Assembly: GCF_036116635.1 (NCBI RefSeq)
Contig: NZ_CP107995.1
Coordinates: 4,464,001-4,528,000, forward strand
Origin: Amycolatopsis sp. NBC_00345
GTDB taxonomy: Bacteria; Actinomycetota; Actinomycetes; Mycobacteriales; Pseudonocardiaceae
DNA length: 64,000 nt
Reading direction: 5' to 3'
The notes under the pieces are model-generated. The model saw only the letters and a program-made list of their open reading frames with translations. It searched no databases and had not been told where the DNA came from. The translations under genes were made by a program, and so were the position numbers. Shown here piece by piece: positions 56,966 through 64,000 of the stretch. Numbering within the stretch: the stretch's first letter is position 1; each line of letters begins with the position of its first letter.

Positions 56966-57343
56966 GCGGAGTCATTCCTGCCAACGGGGTTCCGCCGCAC
57001 GTTTCCGGGCGGCAACCCCGCCGGCGGAACGAAACCCATGCCCAGATCGACGCGGCGTGGTATCGAGATCGTGGGGCCACCGTTACCGAGATCCAGAATG
57101 GCCCCACATGAGGCAGCTCGACAGCCTCAACTTGTGCTGGCGTGTGCGGAGGGAGTCGCCGGCAAAGGAGGCGGCCGCGGCACTGGGGCACGGGAGCAGG
57201 CGGTAGCTCAGCGGCGGGCCGGACCGGTGCGGTGGTTCCGCGGTAGCCGCTCGCGGATCTCGTTGAACAGGTGGTCCCGCTGGCGCGGTGCACCCCTCGC
57301 CGACTCTCTAGACGACCAGTCTAATCCACGGTACGGTCAGGGC
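56966..57343. other. Intergenic region before the TetR/amidase pair
   Basis: 378 bases. It holds the post-hydrolase hairpin and, at the 3' end, the TAGAC-GTCTA operator. No gene I can support. Confidence 0.4.
57309..57323. promoter_or_regulatory. TetR operator, upstream copy
   Basis: TAGAC, five bases, GTCTA, 21 bases before the TetR gene at 57344. Related to TAGACCGGTCTA before the amidase gene (57983), so the same repressor probably binds both. Confidence 0.75.
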
Positions 57344-57931
57344 ATGCCAGTCGCCAAAGTGGAAACGCGTCAGAGTCTTCTGGGCGCCGCGCGGCGGATC
57401 GTGGCCGCGAAAGGCTACGCCGCGGTCGGTATCAATGAGATCCTCGCTGCGACCGGTGTCCCGAAGGGGTCGTTTTATCACTACTTCAGCTCCAAAGACG
57501 CCTTCGGCGAGGCGATGATGAAGAGCTACTTCGACGACTACCTCACGACCATGGACGGGATCGTTGCCGACAAGGGCAAAAGTTCTGCCGAGCACCTGAT
57601 GAGCTACTGGCGGAAGTTTTACGACACGCAAGCTGCGGACGACTGCCGAGGCGGGTGCCTGGTTGTCAAGCTCGGCGCGGAGGTCGCCGACCTCTCCGAG
57701 GTGATGAGGGTGGCGACGAAAGCCGGGACCGCGGCGATCATAGACCGGCTGGAGCGGATGATCGCCCACGGCATTGCGGATGGGTCCGTATCCGTCGATG
57801 AAAGCCCCCGCACTACGGCTGAGGCTCTCTACGAGCTGTGGCTCGGAGCGAGCATGATGGCGAAAATTCATCGCAGCCCGGGCTGCCTCGACCGTGCCAT
57901 GACTGTCACCCGCCAGGTTCTCCGCACTTGA
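57344..57931 (+). CDS. TetR-family regulator of the amidase gene
   Basis: A 195-residue AcrR-type repressor from ATG 57344 (MPVAKVETRQSLLGAARRIV). HTH: VGINEILAATGVPKGSFYHYFSSKDAFGEAMM (one domain); the C-terminal domain has a Cys pair region (QAADDCRGGCLVVKLGAE) seen in the TetR_C_11-like group. It is followed after 78 bases by the amidase gene; matching operators lie before both. Confidence 0.92.
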   Translation: MPVAKVETRQSLLGAARRIVAAKGYAAVGINEILAATGVPKGSFYHYFSSKDAFGEAMMKSYFDDYLTTMDGIVADKGKSSAEHLMSYWRKFYDTQAADDCRGGCLVVKLGAEVADLSEVMRVATKAGTAAIIDRLERMIAHGIADGSVSVDESPRTTAEALYELWLGASMMAKIHRSPGCLDRAMTVTRQVLRT

Positions 57932-57982
57932 CGAGTCCCCACCCCCACATCCTGCGGCGGATCAGCGCCAGCGCGAGAATAG

Positions 57983-57994
57983 TAGACCGGTCTA
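57983..57994. promoter_or_regulatory. TetR operator before amidase gene
   Basis: TAGACCGGTCTA, a perfect 12-base palindrome 15 bases before the amidase ATG. It shares TAGAC/GTCTA half-sites with 57309-57323. Confidence 0.78.
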
Positions 57995-58009
57995 ATCAAG
58001 GAGATCCTC

Positions 58010-59416
58010 ATGCCCACCGACCTCATCTACTCAGACGCGAGTGAACTCGCCGAACTGATCCGCGACAGGAAGGTGTCCTCCGTCGAGGTGGTGCAGGCGC
58101 ACCTCGATCGGATCGAGGACACCGATCCGAAGGTCAACGCCATCGTTACGCTCGCCGACGGCGTTCTGGAGGCTGCGAAGACTGCGGATGAGGCGCTCGC
58201 GGCCGGTGTGGAAGTAGGGCCGTTGCACGGCGTGCCGTTCACGGTCAAGGACTCGTTCGACACCGCCGGGGTGCTGACCCAGCGCGGTTCCCCGATCTTC
58301 GAGGGCCGCATCCCGGATGCGGACGCCACCAGCGTGGCACGGATGAAGCACGCCGGCGCGATCCTCCTTGCGAAGACCAACCTTCCGGAGTTCTCGTACT
58401 CGACCGAGTCCGACAACCTCCTGACCGGCAGGACGAACAACCCCTGGAACCTCGACCGCACGCCCGGCGGTTCCAGCGGCGGCGAATCGGCGGCGATCGC
58501 GGCCGGCATGTCGCCTCTCGGGCTCGGCAGCGACCTGGCCATCTCGGTGCGCGGGCCGGCCGCTCACACCGGCATCGTCGCCCTCAAAGCAACGCACGGG
58601 CGTATCCCGATGACCGGGGTCTGGCCGCGGGTGCCGCGCCGTGACTGGCACGCCGGCCCGATGGCCCGCACCATCCGCGACCTCGCACTGGCCTATTCGG
58701 TGCTTTCCGGCCCGGACGGTGCCGACGGATTCGCCACCGTTCCGCGTGAATTCGACGCCGGGCTGGGCGCGTCGCCGGACCGGCCCGTCCGTCTCGGCTG
58801 GCTGACCGACTCCGGGCTCGGCCCGATCGACTCAGAGGTCGCCGCCACCGTACAGAAGGCCGCCGAAGCGCTGCAGAGTACTGGGGTTCTGACCGAGGCG
58901 GTGAACATCCCCGCGCTCGAACGGGACAACCCTCTCGACCTGTTCTACCGACAGCACGTCATGGAGGTCAAGCCGTCCTTCCGCGACGTCACGGCCGGTC
59001 ACGAGGACCAGATGGCCACGGTCTCCCAGCGCATGCTCGCCGGCCCCGACACATCCGTCCGCGACTACGTCCTGGCCGAACAAGGCATCGAACGCCTCCG
59101 GGACGCCTTCGCCGAGTACTTCCAGCAGTACGACGCCCTCCTGCTCCCGGTCCTGCCCATCCCTGCCCACGAACACGGACTCACCCGGTTCACCATCAAC
59201 GGTCAGACGGTGAACGCCGCCCACATTCAGACGGCGACCATTCCGTTCAACCTGACCGGACTTCCAGCACTGTCCATGCGATTCGGCACGAGCAGCGACG
59301 GCATGCCGATCGGCGTACAGCTGGCAGCCAACTGGCACGCCGAGTCGACAATCCTGCACATCGCGTCGCTGCTGGAATCACTCAGCCCGGTCCGAAACGA
59401 GCACCCCACCCTCTGA
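58010..59416 (+). CDS. Amidase-signature family enzyme
   Basis: A 468-residue amidase. The Ser-cisSer-Lys triad: Lys in VPFTVKDSFDTAG, cis-Ser in RTPGGSSGGESAAIAAG and the nucleophile region GSDLAISVRGPAAHTG. AGGAG precedes ATG 58010. The enzyme cleaves carboxamides, but the nucleophile stretch reads ISVRGPAA rather than the common GGSIRxPA. Under TetR control; it could degrade a xenobiotic amide. Confidence 0.92.
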   Translation: MPTDLIYSDASELAELIRDRKVSSVEVVQAHLDRIEDTDPKVNAIVTLADGVLEAAKTADEALAAGVEVGPLHGVPFTVKDSFDTAGVLTQRGSPIFEGRIPDADATSVARMKHAGAILLAKTNLPEFSYSTESDNLLTGRTNNPWNLDRTPGGSSGGESAAIAAGMSPLGLGSDLAISVRGPAAHTGIVALKATHGRIPMTGVWPRVPRRDWHAGPMARTIRDLALAYSVLSGPDGADGFATVPREFDAGLGASPDRPVRLGWLTDSGLGPIDSEVAATVQKAAEALQSTGVLTEAVNIPALERDNPLDLFYRQHVMEVKPSFRDVTAGHEDQMATVSQRMLAGPDTSVRDYVLAEQGIERLRDAFAEYFQQYDALLLPVLPIPAHEHGLTRFTINGQTVNAAHIQTATIPFNLTGLPALSMRFGTSSDGMPIGVQLAANWHAESTILHIASLLESLSPVRNEHPTL

Positions 59417-59465
59417 CAAGTCGCGAAAGACGCTACTCCGGGCCTGGTCCGTGTGCGCAACGTAT

Positions 59466-60059
59466 TCATCCACGGGCCCGAGGGCGGCGTCCTGCCTCAG
59501 CATCGTCGCTCGCCGCGTTGACCAGGATCGCGCTCGCGACCACTTCGAAGAGGTGGCCGGCGCGTGGCGCGAGCGAGGGTTGGTCGCCGAGCCAGGCGAG
59601 CGCCGCTACCAACGCAAACAGATCGGTGCCATCAAGGTCGGTCCTAGCTGTCCCCGCCGCCTGGGCGCGGGTGAGGAGCCGCGCACCGGCGGCTCGCAGA
59701 CTGACGCACGAGGAGTGGAGCGCGGATTCGGTGTCCTCGATGGCGGCTGCCATCAACACGGTCACGCCCCGGTACTCGGTCGTCCACGCGACGCAGTCGC
59801 GTAGCCACGAGACGAGCGCGTCTTCGGGTGGCCCTATCGTCTCGAGCTCGTCGGCCTGTGTCGTCAACTCGTCGAAGCTCGTGCGGAGTAGGGCATCGAG
59901 CAGCGCCTCGCGTGCCGGGAAGTGCCGCAGCAGCGTGGCGAGGCCGACGTCGGCCCTGCGTGCAATGTCGCGCAGTGACACGTCGACACCTTGCTCGGCA
60001 ATGGCGGTGCCCGCTACTACGAGCAGGTGGTCTCGGTTCTTCCTGGCGTCGGCCCGCAT
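59466..60059 (-). CDS. TetR-family regulator
   Basis: A 197-residue repressor. HTH: VSLRDIARRADVGLATLLRHF then PAREALLDALL; the C-terminal domain belongs to the SbtR/TetR_C_33-like type (VSWLRDCVAWTTEYRGVTVL). Divergent from a broken quinone oxidoreductase gene, with nested dyads in the gap. Confidence 0.9.
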   Translation of the reverse strand: MRADARKNRDHLLVVAGTAIAEQGVDVSLRDIARRADVGLATLLRHFPAREALLDALLRTSFDELTTQADELETIGPPEDALVSWLRDCVAWTTEYRGVTVLMAAAIEDTESALHSSCVSLRAAGARLLTRAQAAGTARTDLDGTDLFALVAALAWLGDQPSLAPRAGHLFEVVASAILVNAASDDAEAGRRPRARG

Positions 60060-60078
60060 CTACCCCTCTTGAATATCC

Positions 60079-60133
60079 GGATCAGTGGTCCATATATTCG
60101 CACCAGTGGACCACTTACATGAGTCACTGATCC
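60079..60133. promoter_or_regulatory. Nested TetR operators
   Basis: AGTGG, one base, CCACT at 60105-60115; AGTGGTCCA and TGGACCACT flank it; and GGATCAGTG (60079-60087) pairs with CACTGATCC (60125-60133). The set fills the divergent gap and suggests cooperative binding. Confidence 0.7.
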
Positions 60134-60169
60134 ACATAAGCGTATCCGCAGCACGGGCAGGAGAAAACG

Positions 60170-61000
60170 ATGTCGACACACACCATGAGGGCGATCCGGC
60201 TCCATAAGCACGGCGGACCCGAGGTTCTGCGTTACGACGAGATGCCGATTCCCGAGCCGAGGCCGGGCGAGGTGCTCGTCCGCGTGCACGCGGTCAGCGT
60301 CAATCCTCCGGACTGGTACCTGCGCGGCGGACTGACCACGATGCCCGGGGAGACGGAATCGACGCTCAACCTGCCGGTTATCCCGGGGACAGACGTGTCG
60401 GGCGTCGTCGAGGACGTCGCCGCGGACGTCGACGGCTTCACCGCCGGCGACGAGGTCTTCGGCCTTCTGCGTTTTCCCAGCTTCAAAGGCAGCGCATACG
60501 CCCAGTACGTGGCCACGCCCGCGTCGGACCTCGCACGCAAGCCGGCCAGCATCGACCACCACTCGACGGCACTCGACGGCACTCGACGCCGACACAACAG
60601 TGCTCATCAACGGCGCCGCCGGCGGCGTGGGGCACTTCGCACTGCAGCTCGCGAAACGGAAAGGCGCACGTGTCATCGCGGTAGCATCCGGGCGCGCATG
60701 AACCGTTTCTCAGCGACCTCGGCGCCGACCGGTTCATCGACTACACGAAGACCCGCCCCGAGGAACTCGTGCACGACGTCGACCTCGTTCTCGACACTGT
60801 CGGCGGCCCCCACAGCAAACGCTTCCTGCGCACGCTCAAGCCCGGCGGCGCCCAGTTTCCCGTACTTCCCGGGGACTTCGACGAAGAAGAGATCGCGAAG
60901 CTGGGCGTCACGGTCTCGAGCGCCCAGGTCCGCTCGAACGGCACGCAGCTCGCCGAACTGGGACGCCTGCTCGACGCGGGACGTCAACATCCCAGTCCGG
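60170..61000 (+). pseudogene. NADPH:quinone oxidoreductase, frameshifted
   Basis: The first 125 codons are sound (RLHKHGGPEVLRYDEMPIPE; VIPGTDVSGVVEDVAADVDG; GSAYAQYVATPASDLARK). About 25 residues are then missing, at a 10-bp tandem repeat, and the frame shifts. A second frame gives TVLINGAAGGVGHFALQLAK and a stop, and a third gives FLSDLGADRFIDYTKTRPEE through LGRLLDAG. The C-terminus is also lost. The neighbouring TetR gene and operators are intact. Confidence 0.8.
60561..60590 (+). repeat. 10-bp tandem repeat in the broken oxidoreductase gene
   Basis: ACTCGACGGC twice, then ACTCGACGCC. A unit of 10 changes the reading frame with each copy gained or lost. It lies exactly where the first frame is lost. 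Confidence 0.85.
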
Positions 61001-61053
61001 CAACTGCGTATGCACCGAGGCGAAGATTCGGCGCCCGGCCCGGACGTCGCACA

Positions 61054-62214
61054 TCATCGAGCCAGCAGGGCGCGAGCCATCACCATGCGCTGGATCTGGT
61101 TGGTGCCTTCGTAGATTTGGGTGACCTTGGCGTCGCGCATCATGCGCTCCACGGGGTGGTCGCGCGAGTAGCCCGCGCCGCCGAACAGCTGAACCGCGTC
61201 CGTGGTGACCGACATCGCGATATCCGAGGCGTACGTCTTCGCCGCGGCAGCCATGAAAGTGCCCCGGATGTCGCCCCGCTGGGTCGCCGCGGCGGCGGCG
61301 TAGACCAGATGGCGCGCCGCCTCGATCTTCATACCCATGTCGGCGAGCATGAAGCGGATGCCCTGGAAATCGGCGATGGCCTTGCCGAACTGCCTGCGCT
61401 GCTGGACGTACGCGACCGATGCGTCGAGCGCGCCCTGCGCGATGCCCAGTGCCTGCGCGCCGACCATCGGCCGGGTGTGGTCCAGGGTGAGCAGCGCGGT
61501 TTTGAGTCCGGTGCCGAGCTCTCCGATGACGCGGTCTGCGGGAATGACACAGCGGTCGAAGTAGATTTCCCGCGTCGACGACCCCCGTAGCCCCATGGTG
61601 TGTTCCGGTTCGCCGACCGAGAATCCCGGATCGTCCTTGTGGACCACGAACGCCGAGATCCCGTCCGACTTCCGGGCCGCGTGCTGGTCGGTCACCGCCA
61701 TCACGACATACCAGGTGGAAATCCCCGCGTGCGCGATCCAGCACTTGGCGCCGTCGAGCACCCACGTATCGCCGTCCGGACGTGCGGTGGTGCGCATGGA
61801 GGCCGTGTCCGAACCGGCTTCGCGCTCGGTCAGCGCATAAGAGGCCGACGCGCCCCCTGCGGCGATCGACGGCAGGACCAGTTTCCTCAGCTCGTCCGAG
61901 CCTGCCAGGAGGATGGGCTGGGTGGCCAGCCTGTTGACCATGGGGATCAGCGACGCGGTCGCGTCCACGCGCGCGACTTCTTCGACGACGACACAGATCC
62001 CGGCCGCGTCCGCGCCGTGTCCCCCGTACTCTTCGGCGATGTTGATCGCGTGATAACCGGCTTTCGACAACGCGTCGTACGCCTCTTGCGGGTAGCGCTC
62101 CTGCCTGTCGACTTCCGCCGAATACGGCGCGATTTCCCGCTCGGCGAGCGCACGGACCGACGACCGCAGAGCCTCGTGCTCGCCGGCCGGTTGAAACCCC
62201 CAGTGTTGCTCCAT
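61054..62214 (-). CDS. Acyl-CoA dehydrogenase
   Basis: A 386-residue FAD enzyme starting at MEQHWGFQPAGEH (62214). FAD/substrate motifs are YALTEREAGSDTASM, TWVLDGAKCWIAHAG and LGIAQGALDASVAYVQQRRQF, then QLFGGAGYSRDHPVERMMRD and VTQIYEGTNQIQRMV, where the Glu before GTN is the catalytic base of short/medium-chain enzymes. It desaturates an acyl-CoA. Downstream of an ABM-domain gene and an exporter in the same direction. Confidence 0.93.
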   Translation of the reverse strand: MEQHWGFQPAGEHEALRSSVRALAEREIAPYSAEVDRQERYPQEAYDALSKAGYHAINIAEEYGGHGADAAGICVVVEEVARVDATASLIPMVNRLATQPILLAGSDELRKLVLPSIAAGGASASYALTEREAGSDTASMRTTARPDGDTWVLDGAKCWIAHAGISTWYVVMAVTDQHAARKSDGISAFVVHKDDPGFSVGEPEHTMGLRGSSTREIYFDRCVIPADRVIGELGTGLKTALLTLDHTRPMVGAQALGIAQGALDASVAYVQQRRQFGKAIADFQGIRFMLADMGMKIEAARHLVYAAAAATQRGDIRGTFMAAAAKTYASDIAMSVTTDAVQLFGGAGYSRDHPVERMMRDAKVTQIYEGTNQIQRMVMARALLAR

Positions 62215-62243
62215 CGTGTTTCCCCTCCTGTCGTGTGGAACGG

Positions 62244-62537
62244 TCAGACGTCCAATCGGCGTATGTGATGTGGCCGGGGCGGCCCGTCGAGTTGCCCCTC
62301 CACCCTGTCCAGCAGGAGCCGCATGTGCGCTGTCCGCAGGTGCGTGTCGATGGCCGCCTGATCGGCCCACTCCTCGTCGATCACCAGGGTGTGCTCGTGA
62401 TCGACCGAGACGTGGACGTCGTAGCGCAAGTTCCCGGTCTCTGCCCGCGTCGCGGGGACAGCCTCCGCGAGCGCTTCGACCAGCGAGTCGAGGCAGCCGG
62501 GTCGCACTGTGACGGTAACGAAGGACTTGATGGTCAT
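62244..62537 (-). CDS. ABM-domain (antibiotic biosynthesis monooxygenase-like) protein
   Basis: 97 residues: MTIKSFVTVTVRPGCLDSLV, RAETGNLRYDVHVSVDHEHT and IDEEWADQAAIDTHLRTAHM, a ferredoxin-like dimer fold that acts in cofactor-free oxidation of polycyclic or quinol substrates, or simply in quinone handling. It lies between the DHA2 exporter and the acyl-CoA dehydrogenase, with short gaps; probably one operon. Confidence 0.88.
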   Translation of the reverse strand: MTIKSFVTVTVRPGCLDSLVEALAEAVPATRAETGNLRYDVHVSVDHEHTLVIDEEWADQAAIDTHLRTAHMRLLLDRVEGQLDGPPRPHHIRRLDV

Positions 62538-62569
62538 TTCGATCCTCTTCCTGACGGGGACTGCGGGTT

Positions 62570-63940
62570 TCACGCCGTTTTCCCGCTGGCGGGCAGCAGC
62601 GGGCGCGCCGCGGCGGCCATGCCCAGCAGCAGCACGACGGACATGACCGCCGAGACGCGCATCGCCTCGGTCACGCCACCCGTGGTGGTGATCAGCAGGC
62701 CGAACACCGCAACGCCGACGACGCTGCCCATCTGCCGGGCCGCCTGCAGTGCACCGGATGCCAGGCCGACCCGGCTGGCGGGCACCCCGCTGACCAGCGT
62801 GGCCATCATCGGGGGCGCCGCGATGCCGACGCCGATGGCGATCGGCAGGGTCGAGGCCACCACGAACCACAGTGGCGAGGTGGAGCTGGTCGCGGTGAAC
62901 ATGGCGAACCCGGCCGCCTCGATGACCAGGCCCGCGACGATCACCGCCCGCGCGCCGAAACGGCGGCTCAGGCGATTGACGGTGAGGTTACAGACGCCGA
63001 TGGTCACCATCATCGGCACGAACAGCAAGCCGGCCACGAACGCCGACGTGCCGCGCACGTTCTGGAAGTAGAGCGAGAGGATGAACAGGATCCCGAAGTT
63101 GGTGATGTTGAGGATGGTGCCCACACCGACGCAGGACAGAAACACCCGGTCCGAACCTAGGTCGACCGGCACCACGACGGTTTCCTTCCGCCGTTCCACT
63201 CGCCAGAATCCCAGCGCCCCCAGCACGAAGACGCCGACGCTGCCGAGTACCAGCGGTGACGACAGTCCGGCTTCCCCGACCTCGATGATCGCGAAGGTGA
63301 GCGAGGCGAGCGTGACCATCGCCAGCACCTGGCCTGCGACATCGAACTTGGCGTAATGACCGGTGGAACGCGGGATGCTCCGCAGTCCCCACAGGCCGAG
63401 CAACCCGAACGGGATGTTGACGAAGAAGATGGACTGCCAGCCGAGCCACGAGGTCAGCAGCCCGCCCACCGTGGGACCCGCGGCCAGCGAAATCGTCCCG
63501 CCCGCCGCCCACAGCGCGATCGCCTTCGCGCGTTCTTCGGTGTCGCTGACACATTCCCGCAGCAGCGACAGCGACGCCGGCAAGGCCGCCGCGGCCCCGG
63601 CGCCCTGCACGGCCCTGGCCAGCAGCAGCACCAGAGCCGTCGGCGCCAAACCGCAGAGGATGGAACCGGCGACGAACACACCGAGCCCGGCAGCGAACAG
63701 ACGCCGCGCGCCCAGCCTGTCGGACAAGGAACCGGATGACAACATCAGGGACGCGAAGACCAGCGTGTACGCGTCGACGACCCACTGCAATTGGGAAGTG
63801 TCGGCATCGAGACTTCGCCCAATCGCCGGCAGCGAGACGTTCACGATGGTGACGTCCAAGGTGACCAGGAAGATGGCGCAGCAAGTGACGATGACCGCCC
63901 TGGCCATCGAAACCTGCCGGACGGGGGGAGGCGTAGTCAC
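62570..63940 (-). CDS. DHA2-type MFS drug exporter
   Basis: A 456-residue, 14-helix transporter. Motifs: FLVTLDVTIVNVSLPAIGRSL, LMLSSGSLSDRLGARRLF (motif A), LARAVQGAGAAAALPASLSL and GPTVGGLLTSWLGWQSIFFVN (motif C). GTG 63940 is chosen for AAGGAA about 10 bases upstream. It pumps out drugs or antiseptics. First gene of the three-gene minus-strand unit; its regulator is outside the window. Confidence 0.92.
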   Translation of the reverse strand: MTTPPPVRQVSMARAVIVTCCAIFLVTLDVTIVNVSLPAIGRSLDADTSQLQWVVDAYTLVFASLMLSSGSLSDRLGARRLFAAGLGVFVAGSILCGLAPTALVLLLARAVQGAGAAAALPASLSLLRECVSDTEERAKAIALWAAGGTISLAAGPTVGGLLTSWLGWQSIFFVNIPFGLLGLWGLRSIPRSTGHYAKFDVAGQVLAMVTLASLTFAIIEVGEAGLSSPLVLGSVGVFVLGALGFWRVERRKETVVVPVDLGSDRVFLSCVGVGTILNITNFGILFILSLYFQNVRGTSAFVAGLLFVPMMVTIGVCNLTVNRLSRRFGARAVIVAGLVIEAAGFAMFTATSSTSPLWFVVASTLPIAIGVGIAAPPMMATLVSGVPASRVGLASGALQAARQMGSVVGVAVFGLLITTTGGVTEAMRVSAVMSVVLLLGMAAAARPLLPASGKTA

Positions 63941-64000
63941 GCGGGTGTTCCTTCTTCTCGAGGGTGGTGGTCGAGCGGCACAGGTCAACGTGGGACGGCG

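Noticed and set aside
57195..57270. GGTAGCTCAGCGG resembling a tRNA D-arm
   Set aside because: No matching acceptor stem and no T-arm TTCGA loop follow.

Overview
This is a very GC-rich chromosomal window with GTG/TTG starts, a WhiB regulator, a DUF574-type SAM methyltransferase, F420-dependent nitroreductase-like enzymes, LAFTG (sortase E type) surface proteins and many TetR/MerR/AraC regulators. That points to a filamentous actinomycete. An Amycolatopsis-like member of the Pseudonocardiales is my best guess, from gene style only. All calls come from reading the sequence; no database search was run.

Layout. 1-2985: the end of a small biosynthetic-looking operon (ProA-like reductase, acyl carrier protein, cysteine-protease-fold protein, aldo-keto reductase). 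3156-11003: drug/metabolite transporter, GlsB and WhiB stress genes, SAM methyltransferase, a ferric-reductase/FMN-binding redox operon and a two-component system. 11086-12860: a secreted GH54 arabinofuranosidase behind a palindromic operator. 12930-19758: TetR, F420 enzyme, a three-gene surface-protein operon, then two AraC paralogues around a LuxR regulator with a receiver that lacks the phospho-acceptor Asp. 20593-31714: a disturbed, island-like region that starts at a tRNA-Leu. It holds recombinase, lipoprotein, acetyltransferase, alcohol dehydrogenase and transposase remnants, an organomercury-lyase operon with a textbook MerR promoter, and a GG-leader cysteine peptide with its own C39 peptidase/ABC exporter.

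31695-36314: a LysR-controlled ACMSD-like amidohydrolase / aldehyde dehydrogenase / amidohydrolase operon. 36381-37660: an ankyrin protein beside a frameshifted GH-E nuclease toxin tail and a broken asparagine-synthase-like (RiPP cyclase-like) gene. 37650-45406: the most interesting locus, a class III lanthipeptide cluster. It has a three-domain LanKC synthetase, an MFS exporter, two tandem precursor peptides each with one S-x2-S-x2-C motif, an Eis-like acetyltransferase, a stand-alone LuxR HTH regulator and a divergent secreted S1 protease. The two precursors are too short for ordinary gene calling.

45600-64000: catabolic and housekeeping-type genes, mostly arranged as regulator/target pairs, with readable palindromic operators in many of the gaps. 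The pairs include MerR/SnoaL, TetR/quinone oxidoreductase, TetR/SGNH hydrolase and TetR/amidase. A frameshifted quinone oxidoreductase carries a 10-bp tandem repeat. The window ends in an acyl-CoA dehydrogenase, an ABM-domain monooxygenase and a DHA2 exporter.
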